Assembly (NCBI GenBank): GCA_949592205.1
Contig: CATIUR010000001.1
Span: 16,817,501 to 16,881,500, forward strand
Origin: Helichrysum umbraculigerum
Lineage: Eukaryota; Streptophyta; Magnoliopsida; Asterales; Asteraceae
Length of the DNA stretch: 64,000 nt
Direction: 5' to 3'
The notes under the pieces were generated by a model that did no database searches, had not been told where the DNA came from, and saw only the letters and a list, made by a program, of their open reading frames with translations. The position numbers were made by a program, and so were the translations under genes. Positions within the stretch are counted from its first letter, which is position 1; the number at the start of each line of letters is the position of its first letter. Shown in pieces: positions 55,547 through 64,000 of the stretch.

Positions 55547-58389
55547 GAGTATCGCTTTCCAACCATTATTTTCTCAATTAATGTAACATAAAAATCATTA
55601 AATTATGTTTGGTTGTGACGGCTGATGTCGGTAATGGCTTAGTGGCGGGGGCCGGGGTGTTTGTGTTTGGTTTCAATTAACTTTTCAATTTCAATTTTCG
55701 TTAAAAGAATTTTTAATTATAGAACAGAAAACAAATGCATTACTATAATTTTCCTTTGAACATGATATTAACGACGCTCTGGAGCGGACCTACGTTATAG
55801 TTAGCGGTGGTATGTGACATTAACTCTAAAATAAATCGACTTAGTGTAAAATTCATTGAAAAGTTGTTGATTTTTTAGGAATGCTACCACTCATATTTAG
55901 GGTTTTAAAATTTGTATGACACTAACGACCAAATTTTTTGAATCCGTCACTCACGACAGTAACTTGAAATTTAACTCTAATCAACACAAACAATAAAAAC
56001 TACGGAGTACATAATAAAATTAGACATTAACTCTAAATTGCTTAATTTTGCTACTTTTTAGATAAAATTCAATAAGTTTACTTTTGCATTTAAAAAATTA
56101 ATCTTTTGTTAACAACATGTTGAACTCTTCGAGAGTTAAATTTAAATGTAAAGTTTAATGTGAAAAAGAAAAAGGGAAGGAAGAAAATGTTAGAACCAAA
56201 AATAACCTTTCTGGGTTTTGGGCCGGACATGGGTTACGTAAAAGTCCACACAAATATGCTAAGCCCATATGAAATAGGGACTATTTTTTACAGTATTAAC
56301 TTTCTGGATGAGAAAAAGATGTGCATTTTGTACGTATACGTTTGTATGTAATTTTATTTAAAGTTAAAGTATATATCACATATACATATGCATATATTGA
56401 TATATACATATGCTCCCGAGTTTTTTTTTTTTGAGAGAAGATAAAAGAACTAGAAAGAAAACAAAATTAGTATATGTTCGTGAGTTTTTGTTAGGAGAGG
56501 AAAAAAAAAGTGGAATCAAATTATCCGATATCTTCCCTCCTAATTTTCTTTCAAAAATGGAAAGAAGTGAAAAGAAGAAAGTCACTTACATTAAAATTGT
56601 TACTTTTTTTCTTTGCAACTCGGAAATACAAAATTTATCAAAAATTTATCTCTTTCTTTCTTCTTTTCTACCATTTTATTTCCTCTTCTTTTCATCTCTT
56701 CTCATTAGAACGGGGCTAGCGTTCGTGTTTCAACCATTCTCGTTCTTCAAAACTTCTTAGTAAAACTTAGAAGAATGACAAACTAGTCTTCAAGCTTGCA
56801 AGAAATTAATTAAATTTAATTTCTGCGCGAAAACTCCACATGACATACCTTTATTTCATATGTCGTCGTTTTTTACTTTAAAGCAACAAATTAAACTTAA
56901 ATTTGTAGATCGATATCGAGTAAGTGAATATTCAATTCAATACATGCACAGGGACTTCTTTATTCGTATTATCGATTTCATTTCCGCTTTTTGATTTATA
57001 AGGTTTGCAATTGCTTAGATAGAAAAAGAATTGTGAAGTAAAATCGACTAAAAATAAACTTATCACCTTAAATGTGAGATGATAATGCTTTCGTGATTTC
57101 GATTGGGCTGGATTTAAAGGTACGTCTAATCTATGATTTGAGGAAGTAATACTATTACTAATTATTAGTTGCTTTATTTCATGATAATTGCAATATTGGC
57201 TAATTTGAAATTTTATTTAATGAAAATAATGGTGTTTTTGACTTTTATGGAAAACGTTAAGAAACAATTGTACAATACTATATTATCACGTAGCTACAAA
57301 TTATTGGGCGCATTAGTGCAATTACCTCGATTGGTATTAAGCTAGCTAGGGCAGAGCGGGAAAATTATTCTGAATGAGCGAACTTAAAGACAAGAAATTT
57401 TCAAAACAATACAAAAGTTGAAGGGACATTTTGTAAAACCTGTTTGTTTTTTTTTTTTTTTTCTTTTTTTTTTCTAAAGGGCCAACCTTTTCTTCAAATG
57501 AGGAAAAACCAAAATTATCCCTAATCAATTGTCACAGAATGGCCATTGTGCAGTAAAAACTTATTATTATTATTAATGGAGAAGGTTATTGTAGAATCAT
57601 TTCTTATCGTAGGAAGCGTAAGAACGACTTTTTTCACTTTTAAATTCAACGTATGTACACGTTTTGCAAAAAGAATTATGCCAAAATTATTAAAATTTTA
57701 TCCTCTTTAATAATAGATCGATTAAAAAAATAAAAAATATATATATGATACACAAATTAAAGTTGTGTATCACAACCTTTTATAAGTGATGTTGTGATAC
57801 ACACTAAATTTTTTATGATGTGTATCACATATTTTTTAAAAAAAAATTCTCATATTAAAGAGCACACAATTCAAAGAATTTTGATATAAATTTTTTATCA
57901 AAACATAATTTAATCTCAAAGTTAAAAGTAAAAATGTTCGTTCCTACCGTTCCCACCATAACAAGTGTTCCTACTTGAACATTCCCTGTTATTTTAATAT
58001 ATAGACATACTATTAAATACTTATATATAAAAATAAATGATGATTCCTAACTCATAACTCACAAAAAATACAAAACTAAACCGTAATTATCATGATTCAT
58101 TAACCGACTAATTAGAATGTAGTATATATTAGTTGTATTGAATTTTAACATTTATTTTATCAACAAAAATAGGATGAGAAAAGATGATTGCAATTTCCCT
58201 TAAAAGTAGTTTTTTTTCCTCCCTTAAAAGTTGTAACATTGTTCGTTCTTTTGTAAAGTCTAGTGAAAAATTGGGAGAGAAAAAGTTATCTCATGGGTTT
58301 CATGATAACTACATATTTCATGTGAGGGCATCAAGTAAAAAGATAACAAAAAAAAACCCTTTGTCACATCCTTCAAATTCTTCTTAAAA

Positions 58390-58800
58390 TCTCTCTTTCT
58401 CTCTCTTAATGATCATGTCTGCTGACCTCTCTCTTTCATCATTATTTGTTCCTCAAAGGTCGATCAAACCCACAAAACGCAAAGAGAAAAGATTGCTAAA
58501 GAGAGTTAAAGAGAAGATATCAAATAGGAGTTTTATTTGAAGAAGAATATATAACAAGAAGAAGAAGAAGATTAAAAAGAAGTGATGAAGAAAGATATGA
58601 GTTCATTGAAGAAAAATAAGAAATGAAACCCTAGCTAACTAGGTCAAAGTTCAACTCTTATATTCTTCTATTATCTTCGAATCGATCTCTCTATAACTTT
58701 CTTCTTGTTCTTCCGAATCTTGTTCTCATGGGGAATGAAAGCGTATCGGTCCGATTGTTTGCTTAGATCAAACAAACCCTAATTATGTAAGCTATATTAA
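58390..58800 (+). other. CT/GAA-rich leader-like stretch with a short ORF
   Basis: CTCTCTTTCTCTCTC, then GAAGAAGAAGAAGA runs, then GAAACCCTAG. A 12-codon ORF starts at 58728, and GTAAGC at 58787 looks like a donor. The composition resembles the 5' untranslated exon of a plant gene or long non-coding RNA, but no following coding exon is apparent. Low certainty. Confidence 0.3.
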
Positions 58801-59104
58801 TTGTGTATGTTCTTCGTGTTCTTGTATTCATTTCAAATTTCGTTTTTGTTATCATAAAAAGATCTTGTTTTGACGAGTGAAGAATATAAAAGAAATGTGT
58901 TCATGATGTAGTCTTTAATTTGTGAAAGTTGAAAGAAACAAAGAAGTAGATGTGTGTATGAACTTTCTATATATATGTAAGGTATTAATTGATGAGTTTT
59001 CATCTTTTTGAATCTCGATCTTTTTGTAAGGATATTGCATGGAAATTAAACTTGCATAGATTTGTTTACATGATCATATTGTTAAACTAATCCAGCTAGT
59101 GTTC

Positions 59105-59108
<4 letters not shown>

Positions 59109-59151
<43 letters not shown>
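59109..59151. repeat. (AT)n microsatellite
   Basis: About 21 uninterrupted AT dinucleotides; likely length-polymorphic. Confidence 0.95.
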
Positions 59152-59158
<7 letters not shown>

Positions 59159-59553
59159 GATCCAATTAATTTCGATCCCTATGGAGTCAAGTATATTTTC
59201 AGAATCGATCAAAACTAAGATCGATCTTGGATCCAATTGTTACTTTGTTTTAACTTCTTTCTTGTTTAATACAAATCGTGGCTAAAACATGTTAATGGTT
59301 TAGCTGATATAATCAAATTAACCATCATGATATATATTTTGCCTCAGCTCAATCGAACATATGTTTTTGATATTTACTTATTCGTATATATATATAACGT
59401 ATACACTAACAGTCTAATACACATATATATGTTCGTTTATGTATATAAATATATACCACAAAGTTTAGTCATATATACATATAATTACAGATTATTTATT
59501 AGTTAGAATTTTGTGTGTATCGAACCTTAATGGTGTGTATAAATGAAGGAGGC

Positions 59554-59886
59554 CGGATTCCCTGTTTATGTTACTCACGTAAAGGGGCGGAACCGCGTAG
59601 AAGTTAGGGGTAGCATTTGCTATGGGTCCGTTTGTCATGCGAAATGTAATTTTTATAGAAAATGTTGATTTTATTGCTATTGCTACGGGTCCAAACAAGT
59701 TCTGCTACTAGTTTGATAAATGATTAGTTCATTTTATATGTTATTTATTCTAAAAAATACTAATTTCTAATAAAATCGTACATGTTCATGAAAAGATTAT
59801 CTATTTAATACTATGAAAAAAAATTGTGCTACGGGTCACTTGGATTTCTGGATCCGCCATTGCTTACGTAGTAAGCAGGGAATCCG
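59554..59886. mobile_element. Inverted-repeat element of unknown class (about 333 bp)
   Basis: Left end CGGATTCCCTG...ACGTAA...GGGGCGGAACC and right end GGATCCGCC...TTACGTAG...CAGGGAATCCG pair over about 45 bp with one indel. The GGGGCGGAACC word is common in hAT-like MITEs. No clear target duplication, so the class is not fixed. Confidence 0.5.
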
Positions 59887-61273
59887 TGTTTTCCTGACGA
59901 CCCTGAAAATATTTATCTAGAAATGTTTGAACTTAAAGAGTATGTTTGGGGGCTCCTACCACACACTGACCAACTTGATGATGATTTTGAACCTGATTGT
60001 GTGTATAATGTATATTTATGCTTAATTAAAGACTTGTATTACAATAATTTAACACTACGTACTAAATATGTGTGTGTACAAGTGAATGAGATGAGTTTAG
60101 CCTCATCGAAAAAAGTATCACTACACGACTCATTCAAACATTCTATTTTTTTTCCAGAAAAAAGAAGCATAGTCCGATCTGAAGCACAAGTAACTGAAGA
60201 AGCTAGAGATTATTAGATAATTACAGAAATTACCGATGATATGATGATCGGGATGAGCATGAATTACTAATTCACTAAATCCAACTCCATTTAAGTTGAT
60301 ATTTGTTTTTAGCTTCTGCTTGAGATCCAAAGGAAAGATATGGAGTATGATATACGGAGTATATCATCATCCCACCAGTGTCACTTATACGTTTAAATTC
60401 AAAACGTACTTCAGTTTGTTCGATCTGATACTTCCAAGGAAGATTCGAAGGGTCGTAGTAACTGCAACGTCCAAGTATTTTCGAAGGTTAAGTTTCTGGA
60501 TATATATCCATCATCGTCACAATGAGATTCTTTGTTACTAAGTATGACATTGTCATCCAAAAAAGAAAGAGGAATTGAACGATAGTTTTTAGGTTAGTCT
60601 TAGGCTTATAACATCTCAAAACATTATATTTTCGTTTCCAATTTCACTTGTATCAACCTCAAAATGTTGACACGATAATCAGTAATATTTATAAGATTTA
60701 TTAGTAGGTACATTAAACCACAAAATTAAGTTATAAACAAAAAATCAACGAATTTCAACATGGTAAATGAATTACTACATCATGAGAACAATCGGTTAAA
60801 CATATTTTATTATTATATAATTATTAATTAATTAAGCAAAGAAATTAAATTTTAAAAAGTCAAATTTACGCACTAATTAAAGGGTAAGCATTGACCTCCT
60901 TTACAATTCATTGGGAAACATATTATCACTTGACATAATGATGATGTAAACGAGCGTACATATTGAGTAACCATGATTTGTTTTTTGTTTTGTTCAAAAA
61001 AATATTATTAATTATAATAAATGAAAATTACAAAGGGATAATATAATTACTCAGATATATTGATTCAAACTCAATGTTTCTCATTGGTCGCAATATAATT
61101 CTCCATTTTTTTCATTTCGGGTTATTTCAAGTCAAATGTCTACTGCAGAAATTAGATAGAGAATTTTGATCGTAATTATCATGTTACCCTTACTTGAAAT
61201 TATTATTATAAATTCTCTTAAAAACGGTAATTAATTAATTAATGGAAAAATTATCATTCTACAAAAAGTAAGA
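59887..61273. other. Host intergenic region with one 97-aa frame
   Basis: The frame 59923-60216 (acidic, with HTDQLDDDFEPD near its start) matches no family I know. An in-frame stop lies about 50 nt upstream of its ATG, beyond which the open frame could begin. It may be chance or an exon remnant. TACGGAGTA at 60353-60361. The rest is AT-rich without visible features. Confidence 0.35.
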
Positions 61274-61761
61274 CACTACAAAAAAAGTGTCAATTCTTCA
61301 CGTTTTTTTCTTTACACTTTTATAAAGTGTTAACTTATTTGCTAATTTATTCACACTTATAAGTGTGTACAAAATGTTCACGCTTTTAAGCGTGAAGAAA
61401 TTGAACTAATAACAATCTTTATTATAATTTTCACACTTATAAGTGTGAAAAAATTGAACAAAGTCCACACCTAAAAGCGTGGAGATTATTGCTAACACTC
61501 AATTTGTTCACGCTTCTTAAGCGTGAAGAATTTGGGTGTCAAGAAATAATCTTCACTCTTTAAAGTGTTGCAAATCTAACATTTTTTCACGCTTGTAAGC
61601 GTCAACATTGTAATATATATTATTATTAAATAAATTTGTTCACACTTAAAAGCGTGAACATTTTGTACACACTTATAAGTGTGAATAACTTACCAAATAA
61701 GTTAATACTTTATAAAAGCGTGAAGAAAAAAGCGTGGAGAATTGACACTTTTGTTGTAGTG
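61274..61761. mobile_element. CACTA-type MITE with internal palindromes (488 bp)
   Basis: Ends CACTACAAAAAAAGTGTC and GACACTTTTGTTGTAGTG, with inverted repeats of roughly 65 bp. The 3-bp target duplication AGA lies at 61271-61273 and 61762-61764. CACTA ends with a 3-bp duplication define this superfamily. The interior is filled with short palindromes such as TTCACGCTTTTAAGCGTGAA and CACACTTATAAGTGTG. No transposase. Confidence 0.87.
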
Positions 61762-61785
61762 AGATATTGAAAGCAATAATGATTA

Positions 61786-62190
61786 GAGCATCCCCAACAA
61801 GAATGTTTTACAAAGCTTTTATATTGATTAAAATGGTGCAAGAGGTTTTTGGAGAAAAACTTTTGAAAGAGTTTTTGCGCCAATGATGAAAACATTTATA
61901 TATATATATATATTTGTCAGGGGTATATATGTCCCCTTTACCCGAAAAACATTTTTATTTTTATATATATAATACTATTAAAAATGATAAAAGTATCTAA
62001 GTGAAAGAGTTGAGAAATGTAAAATTTTACCATCTCTTTTCTTGTTTATTTTGTACCTTGCAATAGTATTATATTGTATAGATAAAAATATAAATGTTTT
62101 TATCATTAGAGCAAAAGTTTTTCTAAAAAAAAAACCTCTTACACCATTTTAAAGCAAAAACTTTGTAAAAAGCTATTATTAGGGATGCTC
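61786..62190. mobile_element. PIF/Harbinger (Tourist-like) MITE (405 bp)
   Basis: Ends GAGCATCCCCAACAAG and (reverse complement) GAGCATCCCTAATAATAG. The 3-bp duplication TTA lies at 61783-61785 and 62191-62193, as is typical of PIF/Harbinger. Inverted similarity extends to TACAAAG and AAAATGGTG. Confidence 0.85.
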
Positions 62191-62227
62191 TTATGTTTTC
62201 ATAAAACTGTGCATTTTTTGTCAGATT

Positions 62228-62252
62228 ACAATTATTTTGAGACGAAGGGAGT
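62228..62252. mobile_element. Stowaway-like end fragment
   Basis: TTATTTTGAGACGAAGGGAG followed by TA resembles the right end of a Stowaway element. No left end found. Confidence 0.4.
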
Positions 62253-62492
62253 AATAACTATACATATCGAGGATTATCTATATTCACATTTTTTTGGTAA
62301 TAGTGTGTGTAAGATTGCATTTAATTTTTGTTCAAACTTTATATTGTGTAACTAATATCACTTTAATTCATTGTGTGTATACAATTTTCAAATATTGCTA
62401 TTGTATGTATTTAACATTACTTTTTCTAACGTGTCGTTTGTGTAAGGTATTATGTGACATCTATACAAGTTATCACATCATTGAAAATACTA

Positions 62493-62728
62493 CTCCCTCC
62501 ATCCCAAAATAAGTGTCCACATTTCCATTTTACTTTGTCCGAAAATAAATGTCCACTTCCAAAATAGTACACTTACTTTACCATCTTACCCTAAATAATT
62601 TCTTAAAACTGATACATGGGAGTCTGCGCAAAAAGTATGGGTAATAGTTTCATCTTCACCACCAGACAATGTAATTTCTTAAACTCCGTGAAAACTGAAA
62701 CACGACACTTATTTTAGGAAGGAAGGAG
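62493..62728. mobile_element. Stowaway MITE (236 bp)
   Basis: Ends CTCCCTCCATCCCAAAATAA and (reverse complement) CTCCTTCCTTCCTAAAATAA, each flanked by TA (62491-62492, 62729-62730). Inverted similarity continues as GTGTC. Typical Tc1/Mariner Stowaway form. Confidence 0.87.
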
Positions 62729-62730
62729 TA

Positions 62731-64000
62731 CGTGATACATACGATAGCGATATTTGAAAGTTTGATGTACACTATATAGTCTGGGACTCTGGGTTAAGTT
62801 CAATTCCTTCTAAGGTACCAATTCTTTTGATTTTTATTTAGTATGTAAATTCTGATTAGTTTTACTATTATTTTCGAATAAAGTCAAAGAAAATAAAGTT
62901 ACAAATTTGGGAATCGTAAATTTAAAGGGCGACAGGTTGGATATGATGGAGATAACATAAACATGTCTTTATAGTATGATGAGGTTTTAGCTTTTTTCAG
63001 TATGTAATTCTCATTTGAAATGATTGTCCCTTTTTCTCTCTATCTCTTGATTTTGGTCAATTACTTGTTTAATAGTTTTACTATGCAATTTGTTTCCAAT
63101 TATACCCTTCTTCACGGTTATCATTAGAAGTTCAAATGGGGCTTCAGACAACATGTTAGAGTTCGAGTTGATTAACTACTCCGAGTTAATTTCAATTGCG
63201 ACGCGATATTAATATCAGCGAGGCTTCATAACACATACTCGAGCTTGACTCCAGTTGGGTTTTAAAGTTATAAACAGTAGGAGCTTAACCCGATAAATGT
63301 GTGTTAGTTCATGAGAGAGAAACAAGTAAGAGAATGAAAAACTTTATATAATTGGTCGACATATTATACAACATTATTTTGTACAAATTCTAGCTCATGT
63401 AAAAAAAATTGAAGTCTACCATTTTCCTTGTTTCTATCTTTTAAGAGAATGAGTTTTTTATATTTCTATAAAGCTAATGAAAATCTATAAAAACATGTTC
63501 AAATGGAAAATATGTAGCTATTAATTTAATTTAGAGAGTAGAGACGACCCTGGATCTTAGTTTGGCATTTCTGAATATATTGGACAACATTGTATGTGAG
63601 ATATTAACTAATATATCATTGGCCAAACAGGTCGAAGCAGTATGCTTTTATCGATGTGTTTGGTTCGTGAAATATTATCGATAGAGTTAAAAGAATTTGA
63701 ATTTTTAGGTATGTGAACTCCTTTGAATGAAGGAATTGGATAACTTACAATTCAATTTTGTTTTTCTTTTTGAACCAAACAACCTTAAGAATTAAACTGA
63801 TGTATAAAGTGGTGGTACATTAAGTTGGTTAAATTAATGATATTCAGTGAGTGCTTATTACTAAAATACCAATATGTCAGAATTTCTTAAACATAGTCGG
63901 TAGTCCTGAGGAAACAGTTAACATTTTTTGAAGAATCACTGTATAGATTTGTTAATAATAATAACAATTTTTTATTAAAAAAAAGTATTTTTAAAAGCAT
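62731..64000. other. AT-rich host intergenic region to the window end
   Basis: Contains a small inverted repeat (63657-63781, listed separately). I see no gene or RNA gene here. Confidence 0.45.
63657..63781. mobile_element. Possible small MITE (125 bp)
   Basis: TGTTTGGTTC at the left and GAACCAAACA at the right form a 10-bp perfect inverted repeat of the style seen in many plant MITEs. No target duplication assigned. Confidence 0.4.

Larger units (their letters stand above)
55547..59553. other. AT-rich host intergenic region
   Basis: Poly-T tract near 57448-57472, TACGGAGTA at 56001-56009, and weak GGAGCGGACC-type MITE remains near 55790. Short frames (60-116 aa) are mostly Lys/Phe/Ser runs that track base composition. 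I see no supported gene. A transcript-leader-like stretch is listed separately. Confidence 0.45.

Noticed and set aside
56160..56760. Cluster of short overlapping ORFs (63-116 aa)
   Set aside because: They are Lys/Phe-rich runs from A/T tracts, overlap each other in several frames, and show no domain.
58184..58387. 67-aa ORF in AT-rich intergenic DNA
   Set aside because: Ser/Lys-rich composition follows base composition, with no homologue recognised and no supporting signals.
58730..58754. Partial match to the reverse complement of miR166 (GGGGAATGAA...GGTCCGA)
   Set aside because: It needs a 4-base insertion in the middle of the site and I see no opposite hairpin arm nearby; probably coincidence.

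Overview
The window looks like AT-rich intergenic DNA of a flowering plant. It is full of LTR retrotransposons and MITEs and has one convincing host gene. The Ty3/gypsy chromovirus (Tekay-like) polyproteins, Met-tRNA primer sites, very long LTRs and Stowaway/CACTA/Harbinger/hAT MITEs all point to a plant. An extra acidic ORF upstream of gag resembles ORFs I associate with Asteraceae elements, so a composite-family eudicot is a tentative guess only.

Layout: (1) 1-2982, the end of one element (A) with its 2.65-kb LTR. (2) 3282-7392, a solo LTR with a second solo LTR (3705-5640) inside it; both have perfect 5-bp target duplications. (3) 7547-7927, a hAT-type MITE. (4) 8553-38990, a three-level nest. 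Non-coding element E (TGGCGCC primer site, 856-bp LTRs) is interrupted in its 5' LTR by chromovirus B (8905-32409). B is interrupted in its 3' LTR by chromovirus C (22167-31993). Every boundary is confirmed by a 5-bp duplication. (5) 43538-45527, a two-exon WD40 gene of the JINGUBANG-like family. (6) 46463-55450, chromovirus D, with LTRs that appear identical except for one base in a poly-A run. (7) 55456-64000, intergenic DNA with a MITE cluster at 61.3-62.7 kb.

B, C and D each carry one uninterrupted gag-pol frame (1522, 1481 and 1555 aa) with zinc knuckles, protease, RT, RNase H, integrase and a chromodomain-like tail. B also has a separate 268-aa ORF between primer site and gag.

The most interesting signal is shared by LTRs of otherwise dissimilar sequence. 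Each looks like a small split gene: a leader, a GTAAG-type donor, a first intron-like stretch, in most a mini-exon of 56-72 nt ending at GTGAGT, a second intron-like stretch, a YTCAC box, a short stem-loop whose paired bases change together between families, an AG about 19-25 nt later, and a short last exon to the LTR end. In five of the six LTR types the first intron-like stretch holds a dense array of CG-rich palindromes or tandem motifs, different in sequence in each family. I propose a spliced LTR leader that separates mRNA from unspliced genomic RNA. This is inference and needs RNA data.
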